Source: an uncultured Pseudomonadota bacterium (lineage in GTDB: Bacteria; Myxococcota_A; UBA9042; CAIXZC01). Taken from it: 8,624 nucleotides of DNA. Below are positions 1 through 6,671 of the stretch, one piece after another (position 1 is the stretch's first letter; every line of letters begins with the position of its first letter). The position numbers and the translations under genes are program-made. Where the stretch lies: contig CALFHQ010000899.1 in assembly GCA_937876385.1 (NCBI GenBank), positions 1-8,624 of the forward strand. Direction: 5' to 3'. A model generated the notes under the pieces. That model did not search any database. It saw only the letters and a program-made list of their open reading frames with translations, and was not told the DNA's origin.

Positions 1-2
1 TC

Positions 3-920
3 GAGGTTGACAGCAGTGACCGCATTGGAGAGTTGGGACAGGCCCTCAACGGGATGATGGCTGGTTGGACCGAACTGACGTTGCAGGTTCGCCAGGCAGC
101 GACCAACATCTCTGCCAGCACCGGTCAGATTACAGCCAGCACAACTCAGCAGGTGGCAAGCACCAGCGAAGGTGCCTCTGCCGTTTCCGAGACTTCAGCG
201 ACGGTTGAGGAGGTGCGCCAAACCGCGGAGCACGTTTCAGAAAAGGCCGGCCATGTCTCCAGGGTATCCAACGAATCCCTTCTTGCAGCGGAGCAGGGCC
301 TTGATACGGTGGAACAGACCGTGCAAGGCATGCAAAGCATCAAGGAGCAGGTCAACGTCATCGCTGAGACGATCCTGGAGTTGGGGGAGCAGACTCAGCA
401 AATCGGAAAGATCATCGACACCGTCAACGACATCGCTGACCAATCCAATCTCCTCGCCTTGAATGCGGCCATTGAGGCAGCTCGAGCCGGTGAAGCGGGT
501 CGAGGGTTTGCTGTGGTGGCGGGAGAGGTGCGAAACCTGGCTCAGCAGTCCCGGGAAGCCACAACTCAGGTTCGGGAGATTCTGGGAGAGATCCAGAAGG
601 CTGCCAACAGCGCGGGCATGGTAACGGAAGAAGGGGCCAAGAGGGCCGATTCCGGAATGAAGATGGCCGAGAATTCGGGAGAAGCCATTCGTTCCATCAT
701 GGGACGAGTCCAACAGGTCACCGACGCTGCGCAACAGATTGCCGTGAGCGCCAAGCAGCAGCTTGTGGGGATGGATCAGGTTGCGTCGGCCATGGACAGC
801 ATCAACCAGGCGGCGACCCAGTCGGAAACGGGAATTCGCCAAATCGAACAGGCAGCGGGTCAGTTGAACGACCTTGCCTCGATATTGAGTGCGGTCGTGG
901 AGCTGTACAAGACAGCCTGA
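3..920 (+). CDS. Methyl-accepting chemotaxis protein, C-terminal part (5' end outside window)
   Basis: This is the cytoplasmic end of a chemoreceptor that signals to CheA through CheW. The frame is open to the window edge, so the N-terminal sensor and membrane segments lie upstream. The first residues (EVDSSDRIGELGQALNGMM) match the end of a HAMP domain. A long coiled coil follows. Its hairpin tip is unmistakable: a segment with IADQSNLLALNAAIEAARAG, then EAGRGFAVVAGEVRNLAQQS, around base 430-550. By rough count each arm is about 140 residues, or some 20 heptads, which would suit a 40-heptad receptor class; this is an estimate only. Ser/Thr/Ala/Glu-rich stretches on both arms are likely methylation regions. 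The protein ends in ELYKTA, with no CheR-tethering pentapeptide of the NWETF type. An internal TTG at 33 could be mistaken for the start, but the HAMP sequence upstream of it argues against that. The gene lies 29 bases before cheA. Confidence 0.95.
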   Translation, partial: EVDSSDRIGELGQALNGMMAGWTELTLQVRQAATNISASTGQITASTTQQVASTSEGASAVSETSATVEEVRQTAEHVSEKAGHVSRVSNESLLAAEQGLDTVEQTVQGMQSIKEQVNVIAETILELGEQTQQIGKIIDTVNDIADQSNLLALNAAIEAARAGEAGRGFAVVAGEVRNLAQQSREATTQVREILGEIQKAANSAGMVTEEGAKRADSGMKMAENSGEAIRSIMGRVQQVTDAAQQIAVSAKQQLVGMDQVASAMDSINQAATQSETGIRQIEQAAGQLNDLASILSAVVELYKTA

Positions 921-949
921 GCTAAGCCCTCTCAAACAGGGAGTTCCAG

Positions 950-3337
950 ATGGATCGACGGGAACAACTTCGCCGGGAAATGGTGGTCATCTTCAAGGCC
1001 GAACTGGACGAGCACCTCGAAACGGCCAACGGGGCTCTTCTGGCTTTGGAGAAGGGCCCCTCGCCGGAGGAAGCGGAGAAGCTCTTAGAGCAATTTCTCC
1101 GTGTGGCCCACAGTTCCAAAGGGGCGGCTCGGGTGGTCAATCTTTCGGAGATCGAGCGCCTGTTTCATGCCATGGAGGATGTCTTGTCCCGGATGCGCGG
1201 TGCTCAACTTTCCTGGGAGCCCGCTCATTTCGACGTCTTCTTTCGCGCGCTAGACCTCGCCAAGCTTCTCATGGACTCCTATGTCGACGAAGGACAGGGG
1301 ATGCCTCGGGGGCCCCTTCGAGAGGTTCTGGACGCATTGGCTCTGATGGCCCAGGGCAAGACTCCAAACACCGACTTCACCCCTGTGACTTCTATCAAAC
1401 CCGCGGCCGCCGATGTCAAACCGGCCAACGACACCGCAAGCGCCCCAAATGAATCCCCTTCCATTCCACCAACGCCACCCTCTCCCGCCACAGAGGAGGC
1501 ACCCTCCCTCCCCAAGCCTCCGGTTTCCAGGCAGAGCCAACCCCCGTCACCTCCTTCTCCCGCTCAGCGTCGAGTCAACGCCGTGGGGGACGACACCATC
1601 CGCATGTCCACCGCCAAGCTCGACTCTCTCATGGCGGGCGTAGGGCAGCTCCTTGTGTCCCGAATGCGCATTGAGCATCGGCTGTCTGATTTGCGCAGCA
1701 TGCTGTCTGGATTCGCCAGTTGGGAGAAGGACTGGCGGCGCACCCGCAAGCATAGAAACCGAATTCAACGCCAGAGCGTTTCCTCCTCCAGCGTTGATGC
1801 CCTTCTAGCGTTTCTGGCTCGCAACGAGGAGCACCTCGAACGAACCTCCAACGCTCTAGGTGAAATGACTCGTTCCTTCGATGCGGACTGTGCATACCTC
1901 CACCTCCTTACCGACGATCTTCAGGAAGTGGTGAGGCGGATCCGTATGCTCCCCATCGGCACCTTGTTCGCCCGCTTTCCACGCATGGTTCGCGACATTG
2001 CACACAAGCAGGGCAAGGACGTCACGCTGGAGCTTGAGGGAGAGGACACAGAGGTCGACCGCCAGGTTCTCGAACTCATCGGCGATCCCCTGACTCACCT
2101 GCTCCGCAATGCGGTGGGACACGGTGTGGAGTCCACCGTCTCCCGTTCCAGCAAAGGAAAGCCGTCGAGAGGGGTCATCACCCTCCGTGCTGAGCAGCGT
2201 GGAAACTCAATCGTTATCGAAGTTCGTGACGACGGCGCCGGGATCAATGTGGATGCGGTCCGGGACCGGGCTGTTGAGTCCGGTTTGATGACCACCGAGG
2301 ACGCTGCGAGGCTGCCTCAGCGCGCGGTGCTTGATCTAGTATTTCATTCGGGTTTGTCCACTGCTACGGAAGTTTCCGAAATCTCCGGACGAGGGGTTGG
2401 ACTGGACGTCGTCCGCTCGAATCTGGAACGGTTGGGGGGGCAGATTGTGGTCTCCTCCTCTCCCGGAGTCGGTACGACGTTCACCCTGATACTTCCCCTC
2501 ACCATGGCCACAAGCCACGTCTTGCTGGTGGAGGTCGCCGGTCAGATTCTTGCCCTGCCAACCTCCACGGTGCACCGAATTCTTCGAGTGGATTCGCAAG
2601 CGGTGAGCACCCTCGAAGGGCATCAAGTGATTCGCTTGGATGATCGCCCGGTACCTCTCATGAGTCTTGCCAACGTCCTTGAATTTTCAGAAGGTGTTCG
2701 TGAAGTCTCAAAGGAAGAGAAGCTTCCTACCGTGGTGCTGGCCGTTGCCGATCGGCACGTAGCCTTTCAGGTGGACCAGCTCATCCGCACCGAAGTGTTG
2801 CTGATGAAGCCGTTGGGACCTCAGTTGAAGCGAGTTCGCAATGTGGCCGGAGGAGCTATTCTGGGAAGCGGCGCTGTGGTAATGATTCTCAATGTCGGCG
2901 ACCTGATGAAGTCGGTGGAGACCGGTGGCGGGTTTGCGGTCCAGCGGTCCATTCAGGTCCAGGAGTCCTTGCAAAAGAGGATCCTTGTGGCGGATGACTC
3001 TGTGACCACCCGGACCCTCGAGAAGAACATCTTGACGAATTCGGGTTATCAGGTGCTGGTGGCCGGAGACGGCATGGAAGCCTGGACTCTCCTCCAGACA
3101 GAGCACGTTGATGCCGTCGTGTCCGACGTCGATATGCCAGTCATGAATGGGTTTGCTCTAGCCGAGAAGGTCAGAGCAGACGAGCGTCTTCGTCACCTTC
3201 CTTTCGTTCTGGTAACGGGGAAGGAGAAACCCGAGGATCGCCTTCGGGGATTACAGGCTGGAGCAGATGTGTATTTGACCAAGAGTGGATTTGACCAAAC
3301 CGAGTTGCTTGAAACATTGGAGCGCCTCATCGGATGA
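950..3337 (+). CDS. cheA: Hybrid chemotaxis histidine kinase CheA (HPt-kinase-CheW-receiver)
   Basis: A 795-residue cytoplasmic kinase that should autophosphorylate under receptor control and pass phosphate to receivers. Domains in order: HPt at about 1-125, with phosphoacceptor His54 in HSSKGAA; a Pro-rich linker at about 138-212 where a P2 domain would normally sit; an extended dimerisation helix pair at about 215-335; the ATPase at about 336-517; a CheW-like domain at about 519-655; and a receiver at about 676-795. In the ATPase the N box has Asn387 in HLLRNAVGHGVE, the G1 box is DDGAG (427-431) and the G2 box is SGRGVGLDVV. The Asp that usually precedes the HGxE of the N box is Gly390. 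The receiver has Asp682/683, phosphoacceptor Asp726 in SDVDMPVMNG, Thr756 and Lys778, so it looks functional. AGGGAG lies 6 bases before the ATG. The stop overlaps the cheB start (ATGA), which implies coupled translation. The layout resembles WspE and FrzE types. Confidence 0.96.
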   Translation: MDRREQLRREMVVIFKAELDEHLETANGALLALEKGPSPEEAEKLLEQFLRVAHSSKGAARVVNLSEIERLFHAMEDVLSRMRGAQLSWEPAHFDVFFRALDLAKLLMDSYVDEGQGMPRGPLREVLDALALMAQGKTPNTDFTPVTSIKPAAADVKPANDTASAPNESPSIPPTPPSPATEEAPSLPKPPVSRQSQPPSPPSPAQRRVNAVGDDTIRMSTAKLDSLMAGVGQLLVSRMRIEHRLSDLRSMLSGFASWEKDWRRTRKHRNRIQRQSVSSSSVDALLAFLARNEEHLERTSNALGEMTRSFDADCAYLHLLTDDLQEVVRRIRMLPIGTLFARFPRMVRDIAHKQGKDVTLELEGEDTEVDRQVLELIGDPLTHLLRNAVGHGVESTVSRSSKGKPSRGVITLRAEQRGNSIVIEVRDDGAGINVDAVRDRAVESGLMTTEDAARLPQRAVLDLVFHSGLSTATEVSEISGRGVGLDVVRSNLERLGGQIVVSSSPGVGTTFTLILPLTMATSHVLLVEVAGQILALPTSTVHRILRVDSQAVSTLEGHQVIRLDDRPVPLMSLANVLEFSEGVREVSKEEKLPTVVLAVADRHVAFQVDQLIRTEVLLMKPLGPQLKRVRNVAGGAILGSGAVVMILNVGDLMKSVETGGGFAVQRSIQVQESLQKRILVADDSVTTRTLEKNILTNSGYQVLVAGDGMEAWTLLQTEHVDAVVSDVDMPVMNGFALAEKVRADERLRHLPFVLVTGKEKPEDRLRGLQAGADVYLTKSGFDQTELLETLERLIG

Positions 3338-4362
3338 TTGAAGTACTAATCATGGATGCCTCGGCTGGGATTCGCGGTGCCCTCAAGGAACTGATCGAAT
3401 CGGACGGTTCCCTGCGCGTTGTGGGGTCGGCAAAGAACGCACAAGAAGGATTGACTTCCTGGCGGACTCTCCGGCCCGACCTCGTAGTGATGGATATTCG
3501 CCTGTCCGGGCTGAACGACTTTGACCTCATTGATTCCATTATGGCAGATGTTCCCTGCCCCATCGTCGGGTTGTCGGACGTGCCCGCTGGACGCGACTTC
3601 GAACTTCGCAAGAGTGCCGAGACAGCGGGAGCCTTGATCGTTCTGGACAAACCGAAGTTTGGCAGCGTCGCCCCGCACAGTGCTTCGCAGTTCTTGCGAA
3701 GCTTGAGAGGCATGTCTGAGATTCGGGTGGTTCGGCGAACGCGCTCCAGGCGCCCGGTGTCCGCAGCGGGGACAGCCAACGGTAGACACCCGACTCCACG
3801 GCTACACGTCGATCTTCTGGCTATTGGCGCTTCCACCGGCGGCCCTCCAGCGATACAGTCAGTTCTTCTTGGTCTGACGCGGCTCACCGTGCCTGTGGTA
3901 GTGGTTCAGCACATCTCAGACGGTTTTGTCCGGGGCTTGTCCCGGTGGCTGGACGAGACAACTCCCCACACAGTGAAGCTGGCCGAGGACGGCGAAATTC
4001 TTCGCAAAGGGGTGGTCTACCTGGCACCCGACGACAATCACCTGGTCCTTCGCAACAGGACGACTCTCGCCCTCAATCCCGAAGGGCCCGTTGGGGGCCA
4101 TCGTCCGTCCGTGGATGTTCTTTTTGACTCCGTTGCGGCTGTGATGGGCAACTCCGCCGCTGCCGTACTCCTTGCGGGCATGGGCCGCGACGGGGCAAAG
4201 GGACTCTTGTCGCTGCGCCAGCGCGGGGGCCACACCCTGGCCCAGGATGAGGATTCGTGCGTTGTCTTTGGAATGCCCGGGGAGGCGGTCGCCATAGGTG
4301 CCGCCGAGATCGTCTCTCCCCTTGTAGAGATAGCTGACCATGTACTGCGGTGGCTTCCATGA
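3334..4362 (+). CDS. cheB: Chemotaxis protein-glutamate methylesterase/deamidase CheB
   Basis: A 342-residue cytoplasmic enzyme that removes methyl groups from receptor glutamates (and may deamidate glutamines), resetting receptor sensitivity. The C-terminal esterase (about 158-342) has the full catalytic triad: Ser167 in GASTGGP, His193 in VVQHISDGF and Asp286 in GMGRDGAKG. These match the Ser164/His190/Asp286 arrangement of E. coli CheB. A basic linker (about 128-157) joins it to an N-terminal receiver (1-108). That receiver keeps Asp8, phosphoacceptor Asp54, Ser81 and Lys106. It has Ala9 where the second metal-binding acid belongs, and DIRLSGLND where DxxMPxMDG is expected, so its phosphorylation is doubtful. 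The start overlaps the cheA stop by 4 bases with no strong ribosome site of its own, so translation is probably coupled. The esterase identity is secure; how the enzyme is regulated is open. Confidence 0.95.
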   Translation: MIEVLIMDASAGIRGALKELIESDGSLRVVGSAKNAQEGLTSWRTLRPDLVVMDIRLSGLNDFDLIDSIMADVPCPIVGLSDVPAGRDFELRKSAETAGALIVLDKPKFGSVAPHSASQFLRSLRGMSEIRVVRRTRSRRPVSAAGTANGRHPTPRLHVDLLAIGASTGGPPAIQSVLLGLTRLTVPVVVVQHISDGFVRGLSRWLDETTPHTVKLAEDGEILRKGVVYLAPDDNHLVLRNRTTLALNPEGPVGGHRPSVDVLFDSVAAVMGNSAAAVLLAGMGRDGAKGLLSLRQRGGHTLAQDEDSCVVFGMPGEAVAIGAAEIVSPLVEIADHVLRWLP

Positions 4363-4367
4363 GCACC

Positions 4368-4376
4368 AGGGAGGAA
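4368..4376 (+). promoter_or_regulatory. Ribosome binding site deciding the free-receiver start
   Basis: AGGGAGGAA lies 6 bases before the ATG at 4383. This near-perfect site favours 4383 over two in-frame upstream starts, a GTG at 4350 and an ATG at 4359 that overlaps the cheB stop. Receiver homology also begins exactly at 4383 (MIRVMIVDDS). Confidence 0.75.
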
Positions 4377-4382
4377 TCCGCT

Positions 4383-4799
4383 ATGATTCGTGTGATGATC
4401 GTCGACGACTCGGCCACTATGAGAGCCTTCTTGAGTAGCGTGTTGTCCGAAGCCCCGGACCTGGAAGTCATCGCTCAAGCACAATCCGGGGTCGAAGCGG
4501 TGGCCATGGTGACCGAACACAAACCGGACCTTATCACCATGGATCTCATGATGCCTGAAATGGACGGTGTGACGGCAATTCGGCGCATCATGGAGATCCG
4601 CCCCACCCCCATTCTTGTTATTTCGGGCTACACCGAAACCATGGACTTGGGAGAGGTCTTTGAGTCCATGAAGGCTGGCGCGCTGGACGTCATTGCCAAG
4701 CCAAAGGATGCCGAAGATTGGACCAGTGGGGAATGGACCGGGAGCCTTGTAGAACGCGTCCGAACCCTGGCTTCCACCACCTTGAAAAGCGGATCGTGA
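4383..4799 (+). CDS. Single-domain response regulator (CheY-like, CheB-receiver type)
   Basis: A 138-residue free receiver, last gene of the che operon and the likely diffusible output or phosphate sink of the hybrid CheA. All receiver residues are present: Asp8 and Asp9 in IVDDS, phosphoacceptor Asp54 in MDLMMPEMDG, Ser81 and Lys106 in AKPK. A C-terminal tail of about 30 residues (110-138) contains EDWTSGEWTG and has no DNA-binding or enzymatic domain. The wording of the receiver (MIRVMIVDDSATMR, KAGALDVIAKP) resembles receivers of CheB proteins more than classical CheY. It aligns without gaps to the receiver of the CheB just upstream, with 34 of 108 positions identical by hand count. The gap to cheB is 20 bases. 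It could be a CheY, a phosphate sink, or a partner acting in trans for CheB; the sequence does not decide this. Confidence 0.9.
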   Translation: MIRVMIVDDSATMRAFLSSVLSEAPDLEVIAQAQSGVEAVAMVTEHKPDLITMDLMMPEMDGVTAIRRIMEIRPTPILVISGYTETMDLGEVFESMKAGALDVIAKPKDAEDWTSGEWTGSLVERVRTLASTTLKSGS

Positions 4800-4836
4800 C
4801 AGAGCAGCGGGGGCGATCTGTCTGTCCATGGCCGCG

Positions 4837-5421
4837 CTACTTCCCGGTTGCCACGTAAGCCTCGAAATCGTACATCACGCCCAGAAAGAAGGAAGCAAAC
4901 CACCCAGCGCTGTCTCGCAACACCGACACACTGACGATGGGGCCCATGCGGTGTATCCGGATCGCGTCGGGTCCATCGTAGCGGTCCGTATCCACTGACA
5001 AGTGTCGCAAATACGCGCCAGCCAGCCCCCCACCAAAAGCCATATCTCTGCCATGGCCGTCGTAGTCCAAAGGCATATCCACGAGAAACTGAGGGGCAAA
5101 CCGCATCCCATGCTGCTGGTTCAGGTCGTCCCAGGTGGCCGCGCCAATGGGTACACCGATCTGGAGGTGCCAGAAGTCTTGCATGAAGGAAAATGCAGTG
5201 CCAACCTCCACACCGAGCAGAGGTGCACCGGCGGGATTGTTGTCTGCCGTATCGGCGATTCGAAACCCCAGCATGTTGGAGTGCCCTCTGACGGCAATGC
5301 CGACATCCCGGCGAGTGTCTGCGTAGACTCCAACGGAACCTCCGCCACCGGTGACACATCCCCACAGGAAAGCAACAGACAGGAGAATAGCAGCGCAGTC
5401 ACGTCGATAGGTTCCAATCAT
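4837..5421 (-). CDS. Predicted lipoprotein of unknown function
   Basis: A 194-residue protein with a lipoprotein-type signal peptide: basic n-region (TYRRD), hydrophobic core AAILLSVAFLWG, then Cys22 followed by a Gly-rich stretch (VTGGGGS). The lipobox LWGC has Trp at -2, which is unusual, so lipidation is likely but not certain. I do not recognise the mature domain. It is rich in Gly, Asp and aromatic residues, with alternating hydrophobic patches (VGVYADT, LQIGVPIG, FFLGVMYDF) that could form beta strands, as in small periplasmic or outer-membrane-associated beta proteins. The mature part has no obvious second membrane helix. The ATG at 5421 is preferred to an in-frame TTG at 5427 because AAAAGGG sits 7 bases upstream of the ATG. 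The gene converges on the che operon with 37 bases between stops, so it is probably not part of it. Confidence 0.75.
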   Translation of the reverse strand: MIGTYRRDCAAILLSVAFLWGCVTGGGGSVGVYADTRRDVGIAVRGHSNMLGFRIADTADNNPAGAPLLGVEVGTAFSFMQDFWHLQIGVPIGAATWDDLNQQHGMRFAPQFLVDMPLDYDGHGRDMAFGGGLAGAYLRHLSVDTDRYDGPDAIRIHRMGPIVSVSVLRDSAGWFASFFLGVMYDFEAYVATGK

Positions 5422-5428
5422 GCACAAG

Positions 5429-5435
5429 CCCTTTT
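5429..5435 (-). promoter_or_regulatory. Ribosome binding site of the lipoprotein gene
   Basis: On the - strand the sequence reads AAAAGGG, ending 7 bases before the ATG at 5421. It would be only 1 base from the alternative TTG at 5427, so it decides for the ATG. Confidence 0.5.
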
Positions 5436-5454
5436 GGAAGTTGTGAATGGGGTC

Positions 5455-5483
5455 AGTTTACGGTTCTGGGTCGGCTATTTCCA
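5455..5483 (-). promoter_or_regulatory. Possible sigma70-type promoter for the lipoprotein gene
   Basis: On the - strand TGGAAA (5483-5478) and TAAACT (5460-5455) are separated by 17 bases. Each matches the -35 and -10 consensus at 4 of 6 positions. The -10 lies about 34 bases before the start codon. Matches of this quality occur by chance, so confidence is low. Confidence 0.22.
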
Positions 5484-5539
5484 GAGGCATCTTCATCCAC
5501 GTGCGGACTGCTGAAACTTTGCCCACAACCAACGCGTCC

Positions 5540-5568
5540 TTGACAGTGGATGGCCACAAATCTAACCT
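5540..5568 (+). promoter_or_regulatory. Possible sigma70-type promoter for the methyltransferase gene
   Basis: A perfect -35 hexamer TTGACA (5540-5545) is followed after 17 bases by TAACCT (5563-5568), which matches the -10 consensus at 3 of 6 positions. It lies 36 bases before the ATG at 5605, in the divergent region 5422-5604. I see no other structured element in that region, such as a riboswitch, long repeat or terminator. Confidence 0.3.
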
Positions 5569-5604
5569 GCCTGCATCGACCTGTATTTGCTCCCCGGAGA
5601 GTCC

Positions 5605-6582
5605 ATGCAAACTGAATTCGTTTCTTGTGAGTTGTGCGGTTCTGACGACCACAGCGTCATTTTGAAGGTTCAAGACAAGCGCCACGGGTATCCTGGCGAG
5701 TTCAACCTCGTCGAGTGCAACCAATGCTCTTTGCGTTTTTTGAATCCGCGCCCAACCAAAGGCGCAATGGTTGACGCTTACCCTGCAGACTACGTCGCCC
5801 ATCGCCGGGACGAGACGCCGTCCACCTGGAGAATCCCCTTCGCCTGGGCATGGGACCGCTACCAGCGTCTCTTCCTGGGCAGCTTCTACCCCGTCTTCTA
5901 CTTTCGGGAGCAATTCGAACAGTTTGCCAACAAGGGAAGGGCGCCTCGAATTCTGGACGTCGGCTGCGGGAGTGGTTCGAAGCTCCTCTATTTGAAGCGG
6001 GCGGGGTGGGAAACGTACGGGTTGGATTTCTCCTCCGATGCAGTTCAGATGGCCCTGGACAACGGTGTCCATGAGGCATGTTCCGGCGAAGGAGGCTCCC
6101 TTCCGTACGAGGACAACTTCTTTGACGCTGTGATGTCCTGGCACTCCCTGGAGCACCACTTTCACCCCAAGGATTCCCTCAAGGAGATGGCTCGGGTTCT
6201 AGTCCCCGGAGGCCACGGCGCTGTGGCCGTTCCCACTGGAGACAACCTGGGATTTCGGATTTTCAAGGAGAACTGGGGACCGCTGGAACCGCCCAGGCAT
6301 CTCTATCACTTCACCAAGGACACCCTCGCACAGTTGGTGGAAGCCGCCGGTCTCGAAATCGAACGATTCCACTACGACTACCCCTACTACGGTCTCTTCC
6401 TGGAGCAGGAGTTGTTCGAAAGCATCGAGAATCTTGCCGCCAGCAAGGGAATCCCCTTTCGATTTCCCCGCTTTCGCGGCTACACCATTGCTGCCCGCAT
6501 TCCGATCCTTCCATTCTCCCAGCTTCTCGGGAGGGCGTGCAAGGGAATGAACCTCGTGGTGCATTTCAAAAAGCCTCTTTAG
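5605..6582 (+). CDS. Class I SAM-dependent methyltransferase with N-terminal Cys4 zinc-ribbon motif
   Basis: A 325-residue cytoplasmic protein likely to transfer a methyl group from S-adenosylmethionine; the acceptor is unknown. The N-terminus carries two CxxC pairs (Cys8/Cys11 in CELCGS and Cys38/Cys41 in CNQCSL) spaced as in a small zinc ribbon, followed by RFLNPRP. This layout is common in methyltransferases linked to surface-sugar and other secondary pathways. The Rossmann-type core follows: motif I LDVGCGSGS (117-125), acidic Asp141 in GLDFS for the ribose hydroxyls, FFDAVMSWHSLEH (172-184) as the motif near the active site, and RVLVPGGHGAVAVP (197-210). The remaining third (EPPRHLYHFT, then an aromatic region with DYPYYG) is typical of the Methyltransf_23-like group. 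GGAG sits 5 bases before the ATG at 5605, so this start is preferred to an in-frame TTG at 5587. No sugar genes are nearby to identify the substrate. Confidence 0.88.
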   Translation: MQTEFVSCELCGSDDHSVILKVQDKRHGYPGEFNLVECNQCSLRFLNPRPTKGAMVDAYPADYVAHRRDETPSTWRIPFAWAWDRYQRLFLGSFYPVFYFREQFEQFANKGRAPRILDVGCGSGSKLLYLKRAGWETYGLDFSSDAVQMALDNGVHEACSGEGGSLPYEDNFFDAVMSWHSLEHHFHPKDSLKEMARVLVPGGHGAVAVPTGDNLGFRIFKENWGPLEPPRHLYHFTKDTLAQLVEAAGLEIERFHYDYPYYGLFLEQELFESIENLAASKGIPFRFPRFRGYTIAARIPILPFSQLLGRACKGMNLVVHFKKPL

Positions 6583-6613
6583 CATCCACGCCAACTGTCT
6601 TTGGACAGACTCA

Positions 6614-6642
6614 TTGACACTCCCCCCCAAAGAGACCACATT
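6614..6642 (+). promoter_or_regulatory. Possible promoter for the tfoX-like/S4/nikR group
   Basis: TTGACA (6614-6619), a perfect -35 hexamer, is followed after 17 bases by CACATT (6637-6642), a poor -10 (3 of 6). It lies in the 89-base gap before the tfoX-like gene, just after a short hairpin (CTGTC, 4-base loop, GACAG at 6595-6608). I see no NikR-type palindrome of the GTATGA-TCATAC kind here. Confidence 0.25.
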
Positions 6643-6658
6643 CAATGGGAACAACCAG

Positions 6659-6664
6659 TAGGAG
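6659..6664 (+). promoter_or_regulatory. Ribosome binding site deciding the tfoX-like start
   Basis: TAGGAG lies 7 bases before the ATG at 6672. The other in-frame ATG at 6645 has no comparable site, and family similarity begins at 6672 (MATSNEF). Confidence 0.65.
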
Positions 6665-6671
6665 TTTCTGG

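Noticed and set aside
237..935. Long open frame on the - strand opposite the chemoreceptor
   Set aside because: It mirrors the codon structure of an unmistakable MCP signalling domain, has low-complexity Leu/Gly/His/Ser-rich composition and no recognisable motif.
4350..4382. Upstream starts (GTG at 4350, ATG at 4359) for the free receiver
   Set aside because: They add 11 or 8 residues outside the receiver fold, and the strong AGGGAGGAA site is placed for the ATG at 4383.
4798..4822. Inverted repeat GACAGA / TCTGTC after the free receiver, considered as a terminator
   Set aside because: The stem is 6 bases with a 13-base loop, includes part of the stop codon and has no T-run, so an intrinsic terminator is not supported.
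4038..4829. Long open frame on the - strand opposite cheB and the free receiver
   Set aside because: Both genes on the + strand have complete catalytic motifs; the antisense frame shows no domain and is a composition effect of GC-rich coding DNA.
5458..6165. Open frame on the - strand across the divergent region and the methyltransferase
   Set aside because: Most of it is antisense to the SAM-binding core, and the translated product shows no family signature.
6595..6608. Hairpin CTGTC-TTTG-GACAG after the methyltransferase
   Set aside because: Only 5 base pairs and no following T-run; it may be chance. It does not resemble a NikR operator either.
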